Assembly (NCBI GenBank): GCA_963573305.1
Contig: OY754327.1
Location: forward strand, 144,872,855 to 144,936,854
Direction: 5' to 3'
Source: Pyrrhosoma nymphula
Lineage: Eukaryota; Arthropoda; Insecta; Odonata; Coenagrionidae
DNA length: 64,000 bases
Both the position numbers and the translations under genes were made by a program. The notes beneath the pieces are model-generated. The model saw nothing but the letters and a program-made list of their open reading frames with translations, was not told where the DNA came from and did no database searches. Shown in pieces: positions 1-11,620 of the stretch (position 1 is the stretch's first letter; each line of letters begins with the position of its first letter).

Positions 1-380
1 GTGCATCCGAATCTCCTCATCTCGCTGGATAACCTTCAAACCCTTCTTGCCCCTCCCAGAAGCCTCGCCCCCCTCCAATCTTCCCCTCGGTTTTTCTCGC
101 CTTCCGTCTCCTCTTGTGTCTTCCTCCCCTTCTCTCTTTTAACTAGTGACTGTTTCATCCAATTCTCTTTTTTTCTAGGCTTCTCCGAAGGAATCTCATC
201 TCCCGCCAGTTTTAATTTTTTTTCGTCCGTTCCCCCATGGCAGTGATACGAGTCCCAGCCGCCTTGAATTTGCGTCCCTTTTGTCGCTGATTACTCACGC
301 CTCCCGCCCCGCCCCCAGCTTCTTTCTTCGTCTCTCTCCCTCAACCTCTCCCCAGAGACGAGCCGCACGAACCTTCCCGA
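1..380. other. Pyrimidine-rich, GC-rich block, no gene
   Basis: C/T-dominated on the plus strand with many CCTCC and CCCTC runs. Open frames here are low-complexity (P, S, L, F-rich) and match no family I recognise, so I treat them as composition artefacts. It is the first of a series of similar blocks in the window. Confidence 0.5.
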
Positions 381-3200
381 AGATTAGACCGGATTCACCC
401 GCTTAATTCTACTCGGTGAATGCGTTTTCTCAGCTCTTGCAGTCATGCTAAATACGGAATCACCCCAGAAAGGCAAGCCTAAGTTCTTACGATTATATTC
501 ATGGTGCTTATTCCGATGATGTGCGTTCTCAGATGCCTCAATCGTTGTTACACTTTTCCGCGTGAGCATATTTTATCCATAGAGTTCAGATACAAAAAGT
601 TGTAGTTTTTGCCTGGTTTAAGAACAATAATAACCTCTTGTGAGGTAATCTTCCTAAAACCGTCTTAAAAATATATTTACACTAATAGATCGATAGAAAC
701 ATAGGAAAGGAACAGTAAACGCAAGTATTATCAAACATATAGTTGGTGGATATTTTTAATTTCTTTGTTTTCCCACATTTCGATGGTTTCTTATCGACTG
801 TTATCCTCTTTCTTTTATGTCCAACTTTCGGCAATACTCAACGCTATGCCTTTTTTAAAGCCAATTTGCTCATTGTATCGTAGCCCGAGTAAATGTTATT
901 ACGTTTGCGCCAAACTTGGGTTAAATTTATGTTCGGATCAAGTTTGGCCCAAGCGTCGGCAATGAGACTCATAATTTCAAATAACGTCTAAATATTTATA
1001 CTTTGCTGAGTTTCCCCTATATTTAGGAAATGTATTGTGCAACTTGTCCCAAAGATTCGTAAATTTATAAAACGCTTATGTAAATATTCACGTAAGTTAA
1101 CGCTAATTTCGAAAAATGTGGAGTGAATTTGGTTCATAATTAGCTTACGAATATAACACAAAACTAGGTAAATTTCCCTGAAATGTGTTTCAATGTGCAC
1201 TATCCGATCATATCCCATCTTAGCTGGCGGCCTTTTACGCGGTCTAATGTTACATTACTGCTGGTTCCTCTGAAGGCGTGTACCCATTGAGCATTCTCGT
1301 GCATTACTTACTCTGTAATTTTCTCCATATTAAATGTATTCTCGAAATCCGTATAGCAAGGAAAAACGTGCAACCATATGAGTCCTTTTCCATTATGACA
1401 TTTAGTTCATTTCTTTGCATGGAATTTTAAGATTTCTTAAAGTCATCATATCTTCTCTCAGTATCATAATATCTTATCCTATTCGTTGGGATAAGTACTA
1501 ATTCTGTAAATTCCCAGTCATGCTGCTTCTGAGTCCCTAAAACAGTTTTTCTTATTTTATTTCCTAATATACTGAGAATATTTGGAAATATCATATATAC
1601 TGAAAGCCTTCACCTCATTCCTTCGTCTTCATTTTTTAGTCGTGCCTTTTCAGTCCATAATACTCAGTCCCTAGTTAACCTTGGCTTCATAGTATTCCAA
1701 AAAATATCTGGCGTGCCTATCAGCAGGTGTAATCTTCATTGTATCTCCGCACTTTCCATCTTTCATGAATTTTAGCTGGTTTCATTAATTATTATTTTAT
1801 CTGGCTTTTTTTCTTACCTCACAGTTCTCCTTCCTACGTTTCACACACTCCCAAGAGTATCTCCACTTTTCCAAACTTCTTTCCCTTTTTTCATTCTCGC
1901 TTTAGTTTCCTGAGTGACGTTTGTTTATTTTTCTCCCACACTTCACTTAATTAATTTTATTTTATCTTCCGCGTCATCCCCTGTGATCCATATCTTTTAA
2001 ATCATTATTCAGATGCCTCATTCATATTGCTTCTTCTGTTTTTCCTTCTTTTAAGATTTTGTCGTCAGTCAGCGTAGGATGTCCCACTAGGATGGCACGT
2101 TTTTTTTCAATAGTGAGAAAAGTAATGGATTCCACCTTTAAAAATGATCGATATGGAGTATATATTGACGTGTTGAAGTTGGGTCGCTGTGTTTCATCGG
2201 GAACCCGTGCCCCATCCGGCGTAAGTACTTTGGCTCTACATGTGCGAACTTTCCAGCGGTGAAAGCTCTTTTTCTATTTAAAATACGGTAGTATAGCCCT
2301 TTGGACTTTCTTTACGTTTTAGAAATATCGACCTGCCCATTTCGAGTCACTCTCTCGGGTGCCACCCACCTCCGTAGCGCCGTTGAGATAAAGCCTACCA
2401 TGGATTTCCCCTTCAAGACCCTTCGAGGGAAGGCTTCGAGACAAGTTTCTAATCACTTTTTTATTTGTTTGAGAAATAGTGGAAAATATACACCAATGGC
2501 AACAGTGAGTCCAGGTTTAACTTCACTCACGAGTTGAAAATGAGTTTTCAGTGAGAATAAGTTTCGATAAATGTTTAGTACACTATTGGCTTAAATTATG
2601 TAGTAGATTTATCGAACACGCAGTAAGACAAGTTGAGGTGTTTATTGTCCAACAGTTGGTCAGTCTTTACCAAGGTCACCGTTATTTTCACTTTATCTTA
2701 AGAGATTAGCTCCCCAGATTTATTTCATAAGACGTTTCTCTCAGTATCACATCTTAACTCCACGTTTAGCCTTGCTTCAACAATCTAAGACAAAGTACAA
2801 TGAGCTAACACTTCCACACCATATTTTACAGTTATAAAATTATTTCAGAATTAAAAAGACAGTTAACTAACCTTTTTTCTGTGGAAAAAGTAGAAAATCA
2901 CGTTTAAAGAATAATTCTATCTTAAAAAACAACCGAAAATATCCCAGGGAATCATCCACACGTACGACGGGCACTAGTAGTTTTCGTCTACTGCTCGCAA
3001 TTGGCCGAGAAATAATAGAACTATCGAAATCTTGAATTTACAGCAGCGAATATTTACAGAAAATTGTGAATGTTCTTACACTACTTGGAAAGGACTGGAA
3101 TTGCGAGTGGGTTCATATGAATCTTCTCAAATTTCACGTAATACTGCTGCACTTTTTTATTCCAAAATATTTAGCATATTATGCTTAGTCTACGTTTAAA
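381..3200. other. AT-rich intergenic DNA, nothing recognisable
   Basis: About 2.8 kb of AT-rich sequence with only short open frames lacking any domain. I see no RNA gene and no clear repeat. Parts of 1300-2060 have the T/C-rich texture of very old repeats, but no motif supports a call. Confidence 0.4.
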
Positions 3201-3201
3201 C

Positions 3202-3676
3202 GCTATAATCCATAAGTGCGATATTCCACAGGTCAAGGCGAATGATTTTTCCTCTGTGGAATATCGCCCTTATGTGCACTTGCGGGTGACTCCGTAAAGG
3301 TAAATACCGTGGCTAGTCCCGGCTTCCTCAAAATTGGTCAAGAGCGAACACCTCCTTGTGTTCCATGTACGGCTTTATCCTCGCGGACTGTGGCGCTTAG
3401 CGCACGACTTGGACTGCTAATGACATCATATGTCTAGCAGTCCTGACCACCATGCTCCTATAAAGCCACCAAATAATCCACAGGGGAGAAGGACGCCTCG
3501 GTAGCTTAACTGGTTAAAAGCACTCGGCGCGAAATCGAGGGATCCGGGTTCGTATCCCGGTCAAGGCGAATGATTTTTCTCCTGTGGAATATCGCACTTA
3601 TGTGTACTTGCGGGTGACTCCGTAAAGGTTACTACCGTGGCTAGTCCCGGTTTCCTCAAAATTAGCTATAATCCAT
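3202..3676 (+). repeat. Composite tRNA-derived SINE with 12-bp target duplication
   Basis: The 12-mer GCTATAATCCAT occurs at 3202-3213 and again at 3665-3676 and brackets a unit of about 450 bp, as expected for a target-site duplication. Inside are two near-identical copies of a tail (3233-3343 and 3559-3663, each starting GGTCAAGGCGAATGA and ending near CCTCAAAATT). A tRNA-like head (3494-3568) precedes only the second copy. The first tail is preceded by an inverted copy of its own start, so 3211-3275 can fold back. The middle carries a 9-bp perfect hairpin (GGACTGCTA / TAGCAGTCC, near 3410-3445). The whole looks like a dimeric or rearranged SINE mobilised as one unit. Confidence 0.75.
3494..3568 (+). 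repeat. tRNA-like head of the SINE (not a functional tRNA)
   Basis: A 75-nt cloverleaf can be drawn: acceptor arm CGCCTCG/CAAGGCG with one mismatch, D arm GCTT/AAGC, anticodon arm CTCGG/TCGAG with a 7-nt loop, and a perfect 5-bp T arm CCGGG/CCCGG around TTCGTAT. The A-box-like TAGCTTAACTGG and B-box-like GGTTCGTATCC are what an RNA polymerase III promoter needs. Position 33 of the anticodon loop is G rather than U, and the sequence continues into a repeat tail, so a SINE head is far more likely than a working tRNA gene. Confidence 0.7.
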
Positions 3677-5358
3677 GGTGAAATAAATGGCATTTTCCCT
3701 TAAGAACCTTCCCAAGATAAGAAAAGGCACCTTTGCAATCGTAATAGCTTAGAAACCTCAACTCTCAGCTGCAAACTTTATAAATAAATTCCAAAAAATG
3801 AGAAGACTAGTGAAAAAGCGAATTTTATTGCAATAATGATCATATTCCATGATCAGCCGGGAAAATATTGATAAGTTGACACGAAAACAGCTAAAAAAGA
3901 ACCACAGAGCAGATCAGATGTCGTTTTCTACCATAAAACCTGAACTCGCACATATTAGAGCGTGAAATGATTGATTACATTGGTATGCAATCATTTGTCA
4001 TGGAATTGAGTGAAAATATTGACTTGGCAGGTTAAGCAAAAATAAAAATAATGCTAGGTATAAACACAGGCGCTGAATGAAAGATAACGGCCAAGTGCCT
4101 TCTTGTAGAGCACCTAATTTGAGGGTGAGCGACAAGGTTTCTTGTTTAAAAGTGTGGAAGTTGGGGTTGCGATGCACACCCTTGAGAAGTGAATATGCCT
4201 ACTTCTGGGCCATAGTAGAATAAAAGTATTAGGAAGTAAAGAGAAAATTACGGCAGGAAAACCTCAGCAATGAAAACAAATGATTATTTGGGGAACATCC
4301 ATATTGCTGATATCTTAGAGCACAGCTATTCAATACCTGAGAAATCTAAGGAATATGATCGAGAATCAGGTAACTCAGACGAAGAGAAGGTACAGAAATA
4401 GCTGTTGTGCTCATGAGCACGTATTAGCCTCTGGTTTTTCCGTTACTCATTTACCTAAATAAACAATGGAAAATGTTTATTCCTAAAATTGAAAAATCTC
4501 CTTTCAGTCTTGCAAAATTCAATTAACCACCTTTTACGATATCTTCACAGTGCTAGTAGATACGTAAAAACGGGCTGATTTTGGCTTCAAAGGAATCTAA
4601 TTTTGCATTTTACATTACATTAGCTTTTACCGCCCGAAAATTTGCACACGTACTGTTGAAGTGACTAGGCCCGATGAGGCACGGGTCCACAATGAAGTTC
4701 AGTTACCGAAATTCAATATCCTAGTTTCTGCTCCATATCGAACATTTTAAGTGGTGTAATTTATAACGTTTCTCATCTTATAAAATTAACCATTCACTAA
4801 ATCACTCCTAGTCCCTAATTCTCTTGCTCTGAATTTTATTAGTTGACTTTTAAGTATTTATATATTTTTTCAGCAAAAGCTACTACGTAATGTCCTATCA
4901 ATATTTCCTTTTTATCCTCTTAAACTAAGCGTTAGCAGTACTTTTTTTCTAAATCTACAGCCGTAAAGGTTGTCTTAACAGGTTGTCAAGTTACCGTTAA
5001 GGTTGTCAAGTTACGCTGTCATAACTCTACGGCTACATAGAAAATTATATTCTTGGTATCTCTAACCATCTCGAGGTATTTTTACTTTGTACCTATGCTT
5101 GTGATGGCGTTTAGCCGTATGTTAGCTATGGCAGAATTTCTCATGCGAAATCAATTTTTCATTCGTCACTGTTATTTTTAACCCTTACCTTAGAACAGTT
5201 TTCAATCCCTCCCTTTTTCTTATCACTGATTTTCATGTCCACAACATTTATAGTTTTCGTCCATAAGCATTCCCAGTAATTAATAATTTACTCTAGCTGA
5301 TTGTACACGCTATTTTGTTATTTTGTTTTTTCACTGTGAAACATTTAGTAGTATCTTT
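3677..5358. other. AT-rich intergenic DNA, nothing recognisable
   Basis: No open frame with a domain, no RNA gene. A short repeated phrase (ACCGTTAAGGTTGTCAAGTT-like) at about 4975-5015 is the only visible local repetition. Confidence 0.4.
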
Positions 5359-5417
5359 ATCTTTTTTAATAATAATAAACACTTGGTTGTTATTCCACAC
5401 TTTATTGGAAACAAAAC

Positions 5418-5450
5418 GACCCGGGTTTCAGCATGTCATGCCATCATCAG
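5418..5450 (-). ncRNA. Mirror copy of the hammerhead-like motif
   Basis: Exact reverse complement of 5514-5546 in the left palindrome arm, so the same core would form in a minus-strand transcript. Head-to-head placement means a single transcript through the palindrome contains one motif and the antisense of the other, which would compete by forming a long hairpin. Confidence 0.55.
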
Positions 5451-5513
5451 GTACAAACAGTTGGGTGGCTTCAGGTACAAACAGTTGGGTGTAAGCCACC
5501 CAACTGTTTGTAC

Positions 5514-5546
5514 CTGATGATGGCATGACATGCTGAAACCCGGGTC
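5514..5546 (+). ncRNA. Hammerhead-ribozyme-like motif (type I arrangement)
   Basis: In order: CTGATGA (5514-5520, consensus CUGANGA); one unpaired T; stem II GGCA/TGCT (5522-5525 and 5531-5534, one G-U pair); GAAA (5535-5538); stem III with A-U and C-G closing a CCGG loop (5538-5545); GTC ending at 5546, where cleavage would occur. All conserved core positions are present. Stem I is weak as I read it: only the two pairs next to the core are clear. That is the main doubt. Short stem III hammerheads are known from Penelope-like elements and retrozymes and often act as dimers. Confidence 0.6.
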
Positions 5547-5605
5547 GTTTTGTTTCCAATAAAGTGTGGAATAACAACCAAGTGTTTATTATTATTAAAA
5601 AAGAT

Positions 5606-7419
5606 GAAGGAGTTCCACAAAGTAACGCCGGAGACAGTGTCTTATATAGTATCTTTATTACTATTTTGTATGTTAGTTTTCATATCCATCATTTATGCTC
5701 TATCACTTTCCGGCTCATCATTCAATATCCTCCGTAACGTTTCATTCATCACACTCTGACTCTCCTGTCTTCCCGGCAAAGCATTCTGCAACTCTCTATC
5801 TATTGCTGTCGCCGCAGTTTTTCATCTCGCGCAACACTTACCTAGTATCTCTATGCTCTCTTTGTTTTGTTTAATGTGGCATTCTTATCCTCAACGTCTC
5901 TCTAATATTTCATATTGCTCATCTAACTTTCTCAGCCTTAATACGAGCCCTCCTTGATGCTTCTGGTTATTTACGTTGCGGGAGGATTCCTTTTAATAGC
6001 ATCCATACCTTGCCTCCTTCATTTCTGAAATGGCACTTATCCCAGTCAGCTGAGTTACATAGCTGCTTTAACGAAAATCAAGTTGTCAACCATAATTTAT
6101 AATAAATTAAATATGTAATTTGGGCAGTTGGCACTTTTTAAGCCAATAGAAGTGCCAACTGCCCGGAAGCTTTCGACTAAATGACGTGTCCTTATTGTTG
6201 CGCTCGTAAATAATTGGTGCTGTGCATTGTTGTAGAAACAATTGTTCGATCACCTGGCAGGGAAATGGAAATTACGATACTTTTAATTTTCTGGTTCTTT
6301 TAATCATATTCCTTCAGATGATTGGTATGATAATCATTCCATATTGCATCTATGTATTTGTGAGTCATATTAAATGAAAAATGGGTTATGAGAAACATGG
6401 CAAACCATAGTAATGTTCCACAGGAAGAACGATGGGCATTTCCTTAACATATATTACAAAATTTTAAATATTTTCTTTTCATTACTTGAAAGTATTATTT
6501 AATTATTATTATACATAAAAAGGGAAATTCATCGTTGATCTTAGCCTAATTATATGGAAGACTCCATAGAGACCTCAGTTTGACGTCCAGTACACAAAAT
6601 TGAATAATGTAGTACTTGGATTCTCTCAATACCACATCGACACAGGGATAGAATCAACTCAAACGTTGTTATTTCATGAGAAGGATCTTGAATGAATGAT
6701 TATAACTCGCATTTCTTGAAAGTGCATGAATAAATAGTTAAATATTATGTCACATTCCGCTATAAGAATAAAATACACGGATATCTTACATATGTATTTT
6801 TTAGGCATTTAAAGACTTAGCGTTTAATGATTCAAACGTGATTCGGCATTCTCCAAGGAACATTCTTTCTACCGGAAGAGTTATCACCACGTTGTAACAC
6901 GATTGCTTTTATAGTACCTACACACAAACGAAAAACTAGATGCTCACAGATTTCTTTTGATAAAATTTACTTTCATTGGAGATTTTCAGCCATAATTTCA
7001 ATCACTTCTTTGTATTAGGTTGTGTATAGTATTAAATCGAGGACATTTTTAGCTACTTAATCTATTTATAATCGTGTTCAAGCATTGAAAATTTATAAAT
7101 CGAAAAATACCATTCTCATAATATAGTTACCACGGATATATCAAACAACACTCATTTTTAAAATCTTTAGTTTGTCATTTTATCGAAATTTTATTATTTT
7201 TTTCGGGTAAGTGAAAAAAAAATATTTTTTCGGTAATTACTTTGCAGCCGGATTTTCTGCTTTTCCTAGAGAGAATAATTCCCATTTGATTCGTAAAAAT
7301 ATACAATTATTTCAATTCGTCGTACAGAAAGCTTTGTGCTGTGCATTAAAAAAAAAATTTCAGCCATTAGTCCCGAGGCAGTATCGGGAACTATAAAAGT
7401 GCCGTTGTCTCGTCTTCGC
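5606..7419. other. AT-rich intergenic DNA, nothing recognisable
   Basis: Short frames only. A small inverted phrase (GGGCAGTTGGCACTT at 6121-6135 and AGTGCCAACTGCCCG at 6151-6165) forms a hairpin of about 14 bp; I cannot assign it to a family. Confidence 0.4.
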
Positions 7420-8230
7420 GCGACGATCTTTCTGCTCCACGCGATCTGCTCGCTGCCCCCTCCCTCCCTCACTCTACCTCCTTACCGATCGGTTGAACGC
7501 GCCCGGCGAGAGGAGTGAGGAGAGAGCAGAAAAAAAATTAAACGAAAACTGTCGAGAGACTGGAGAGACGGCTGGGACAGTGAGGCGAGAAAGAGCACAC
7601 TTCATTTATTATGTTATCACGTCTTTTCGTTTGATTTCCTTGCCAACAATGCCCCTCGAAAGAAGCGTCTTCCTCAGCCCTCTCCGCCTCTTTCCCCCCC
7701 CCCGACCTCCTTTTCACGCCTCGCCCTCCTCACCAGCCTCAAACTCGCCTCCCCTTCCACCTCCTCCCTCCCTTGGTCCTGCCTCTGGGTCTTTCCAACC
7801 CGTCCCCTCAGCGACTACCCTCCCGCTACCACCCACCAACATCTCTTTTACTTCTTGCACCCTCCTTTATTCCTCGCCACTATTGATTCGGGGGATGATA
7901 ATGCGGTTTCTTCGCTCCCGCAAGCAGCACCCTACCCCCACCACATCCCATCTCTTCTCCCGCACTCGCCTAACCATTCATCTCCCCCTTCTTATTCGTC
8001 TTTCTTAATATATATGTATGCGCGAACATGTGTATGCGCGATGCATATGTGAGTACGCATTCATGTTTAACTTTCCCTGTCTCCTCCTGCCGTCAGCCTG
8101 TTCTTCGTAACCTCCTTCCATCTCCTCTTAATCCGCCTCCTTTGATACTAAATATCCATCTTCCCTCAACGTTTATCTCTTTCTGGCCCATCTTATGCGA
8201 CAGTCCTGTGACACTCGAACATGCATAGCG
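7420..8230. other. Pyrimidine-rich, GC-rich block
   Basis: C/T-dominated on the plus strand, with a CpG-containing stretch at 7405-7510 (TCGTCTTCGCGCGACGATC). The longest open frame, 7493-8008, encodes P/S/L-rich low-complexity sequence with no domain. It could be a regulatory island or an old pyrimidine-rich repeat; sequence alone does not decide. Confidence 0.45.
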
Positions 8231-10719
8231 TTACTGATTTAAAAGTATCCGCAACCAGAAGGATAGGGTCTCCAAGCTCTGTTGTTTTATGTCTTCACTA
8301 AACATTTGTGAATCTACCTCGTGAGGGTATTCGGACAGTTTCGTATTTTTTTTTACGTGGTGCCTGAATTTTTCCTATTAAATACGCAGAAATTTTTGTT
8401 TTTAACTCAGTAGTGTTCTCGTCATTTTCGATTAATTTCTTTAGTCTTTACTGATAAGTTATTGTTAAGCGATTGTCATAATAACCAATTTTATATTGCT
8501 AGAGTTTCTCAAGCTTTGGTAATTTTCGTGTTTTGCATATCATCAATCTATTTACATTAATTGTAATATTAGCCATCTAAATACGCACTCAATATGACGC
8601 ATCGTTCGGCCGCATGTAAGATTGGATTAGACTGGTGAGAGTGGAATTGCCGAGTATCTGTTCTTTTCAAAGGATCTATTATTCATTCAATATGTTCGTG
8701 AATTTGGTTGAAATGCTGGATTAGGTTCAGCTCCATTCTGAGCTTAAAACGCGTCCAACAAACGGTACTGGCGTTTTCACTGACTTACATTTTCTAGAAA
8801 GAAGAATTCTTTGTAGTTTTCCACTGACAAACGTTTAATGCGACCGGTTATGATGCTTTATAACTGTCAAGCCTTCGAAATCGGTCGCATTAAACATTTT
8901 TCGATGGAAAACTGCTAATGGTTCATCTTTCCTCATCTATAAATTCCACCACATCAGCCCTGAGGCAGCATTATTATATTTTCTATTTTTTTGCAATGAA
9001 GTGATAGCATTTACTTGCATATATAGTAAATTATTGTATAAAATTCATCATCCCCACACGCAATAGCTTGGAAGCAAAAACTTTGAATTCTTGGAATGGG
9101 CTGCTCTATGACCGGATTTTTCTATATTTTCAGGAACAAACTTAAGCCAAGTTGCGACAGAAGGGCCTTATGTCACAATGTCTCGCGCGCTCAGAAGCCC
9201 AAATATCATATTGTTTGATCCAAACGTTACATAACTCATATGTTTCGTGATAGCAAGTCCGAGAGTAGAAAGTGTGCGGCGGATGTTGAAACTTTGAGGC
9301 AATGAAGGAAACATAAGTCTCATTTTGCCATGACGCTCAACTCCCCTTAAATGGATGAAAATGAGGGACATGGACTTTCGCCTAGAGGAGCGTAGGGAGG
9401 AAACACAATTGATAGGACGATCTCCGGCGGGGGAGATCTCGTGGAGGAGAAAAATGAGCAGGAGGTGTGCGGAGGGGGTTGGTACGGGGTGAAGGAGGGT
9501 TGCGACTGAAAGAACACTCCGCTTTTTATCATCATCGGTACATTTGGCTGCGTTTTCGATATTCTTGCGGGGCATTTTTCACCGGCTCACTTCTCCTTGA
9601 CACCTCCCCATCTTCATTTTTCTCCTTTTTACCCTCGTCTCCCGACTCTCCCAAGCACAAGGGATAAGGAGGAAGCACAGATGTACATTTACGAATACAT
9701 GAAAATATAATCGACTTAATCTCCGGCTCATAAAATAATGCGACCAGCTCCGGTATTTGATTCACGCCGAATCGGAGGTTGAAAGGAGAGACGGAGGAGG
9801 GGGCAGTGATGGAAACCCGAGCACGAGGTCATGTGACAACAGGTTTTACTTGATAGCGGCTTCTTTCTGGTTACTGCCTTTTTTGTTTGACTAATACCTT
9901 TGACACATTTCTTAAAACGTGTTTTCGAGCGAAAGGTAAGTGATGCAATAAGACAAAGAGTTCCTACGATGTAATTAATTTGTTGCCATGAATAGCTCTC
10001 TGAAGCGGCTGGCCGTAACTGGCTCAAGGAATGAATTCTACTTGAAAATCAGACTTCATCTTATGACAACATTGAATATTTAGCTAATAATTTCGTCCAC
10101 CGGAAATAAATAATACGCTGCATTTAATAGTCGTCTTTAATTCAGTGGTTGATGGGAAAGCCAAGTGATAACCTTGCGATGAAAGCGAAATGCCTTGAAA
10201 CTACTATCTTCGTCGCTCTGCACGACCGCAAGTTTCCCTCGTTGCCTCTTCACTCTCGTAAACGCTTGCTTTTATCTCGGATAATCATGGACTTAAGTTA
10301 CAAATTTTTACCATAAACGTAGTTACAAACGAAGTTTAATAATTATTCGATTTCATGCTTGAGAGACGTAAATGAAGGCGGTAGCTAACCTATAGGTACT
10401 TCGCGATTTCCGCAGTATGGCGCAGTTGCTTCAGGTGTTTTTGAACGCGAGACAAACTGCTGAATCTAATTTAGCTATCATTCTTGAAACGCTCGCTTTA
10501 CAAATCGTTTCTCCTCCACTGAATCGCCCCTAATCTCCGAAAGTAAAAAAGAGAGTGAGAGAAAATCCGATTCCCGCTCTTCCGAGCGTTTTTTCCTTCC
10601 CATATACGTAGAAATTCCAGCCCCGTCCACATTTGAACGCCCAGGAAAAGAGGCGTTCCTCGCTTGGCACATGGGGGTGGGCGTATTATACTCCGGGAAA
10701 TACGGTACTTTTTTAAAAC
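8231..10719. other. Intergenic DNA, no gene seen
   Basis: Apart from the fold-back repeat at 8814-8914 I see no gene, RNA or mobile element. Minus-strand open frames near 9168-9575 and 9728-10027 lack any recognisable domain and have no convincing start. Confidence 0.4.
8814..8914. repeat. About 100-bp imperfect palindrome
   Basis: The left arm TAGTTTTCCACTGACAAACG followed by TTTAATGCGACCGG matches the reverse complement of the right arm near 8880-8914 with few differences. The plus strand between the arms ends in GAAATCGGTCG, which resembles the GAAA plus short stem III plus UC segment of the hammerhead motif. The CUGANGA part is not intact (TTATGATGC). Probably a decayed relative of the palindromes at 5359 and 15235. 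Confidence 0.55.
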
Positions 10720-11620
10720 ATTATTTTTTTGTCCTCCTCATCCGACTCAACCCTCCCAAAAACACTCCTTCCTCCGTCGATTCATCTTCCCGAAATCCCC
10801 CTTGAGCAACCGACCATCCTCCTCCCTTTCCCCTCCTAAAGCCATCTCCTCCTCGCTTCCTAATTTCCATCTCCCCTGCTGGAGACTTTACCACCACCAG
10901 CAAGGCTTTTCTCCCTCCTATCCCAAGCCGCGGCCCGCTCCCTTCCCCGTCCACACACAACCTTTTGCCATCCCTTGTGTCTTGCTTGCTCTTTTGCGGT
11001 CATCGTCGCCTGCGTCCACCAGAACCGCTGACGCCCGCTACTCCCATAATTCGCTCCGCGGTCCACTCTCCTTCCTTCCCTGCTACCCGCTTGTGTGTGC
11101 GCTCATGCCCCCGCCGCTGCTTCCGGCGCATAGCCACCGGGGCTGACCCTCCCCCGCTCTTCCTTGACCCCCTAACTCTTCTCTCCAATCCCCTCCTCCC
11201 CCCTCTCACCAAACTCTCCCTCCCACTTCGAAAATCCCATCCCTCCCGAGCCTCCTCTCGCACCCCCAAAACTCCATAGCCTTACCCACACCCTCCGTTT
11301 CTTCCCCCTCCCCATTCTCTCCCCCTTAAAACCGTCCCCCGACTCCATGGAATTCCTCGTCTCAAGGCTGAAACCTCGCCACCGGGTGCTTAACGATCGC
11401 AGGGGTTCCCCCCGGGGAAATTTATGCGTAAGGAGGCGTGCCTGCGGTCCGGATGGCCACCGTCCCTCATCCACGTACACAGCCGAGGTGGGGAGTGGAG
11501 TGGGTGGAGGAGAAGGAGAGGTCGGTTGTCCAACATCCCTCTATGCTCACCCCCCTTCTCCTCCCGTTTGCCATTCCCTTCCTCCTCCTCCGAGTTGCTT
11601 AACTGTGTCCGAAAAAGGAA
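10720..11620. other. Pyrimidine-rich, GC-rich block
   Basis: Dense CCTCC/CCCTCC repeats with overlapping open frames in several frames on both strands, all proline/serine-rich or arginine/glycine-rich. Simultaneous openness on both strands is expected from GC-rich composition and argues against real coding. No domain recognised. Confidence 0.45.

Larger units (their letters stand above)
5359..5605. repeat. 247-bp near-perfect palindrome carrying two head-to-head hammerhead-like motifs
   Basis: Two arms of about 113 bp are reverse complements with their centre at 5482, leaving a loop of about 21 nt (5472-5492). The loop holds an extra direct copy of the arm phrase CAGGTACAAACAGTTGGGT. Each arm carries a hammerhead-ribozyme-like core (5514-5546 on plus, 5418-5450 on minus). 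The outer ends run into AATAATAATAAA / TTTATTATTATT. The arms are almost identical, so the inversion is recent or maintained by conversion. No transposase or reverse transcriptase is present; it is best seen as a non-autonomous or truncated terminal repeat. Confidence 0.85.

Noticed and set aside
1300..2060. Very old LINE on the minus strand
   Set aside because: The texture is suggestive but no RT, endonuclease or terminal motif can be identified.
3494..3568. Functional tRNA gene
   Set aside because: The cloverleaf is imperfect, position 33 is not U, and the sequence continues into a repeat tail shared with a second copy; a SINE head explains it better.
7493..8008. 171-codon plus-strand open frame
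   Set aside because: Low-complexity product of a C/T-rich block, no domain, no splice context.
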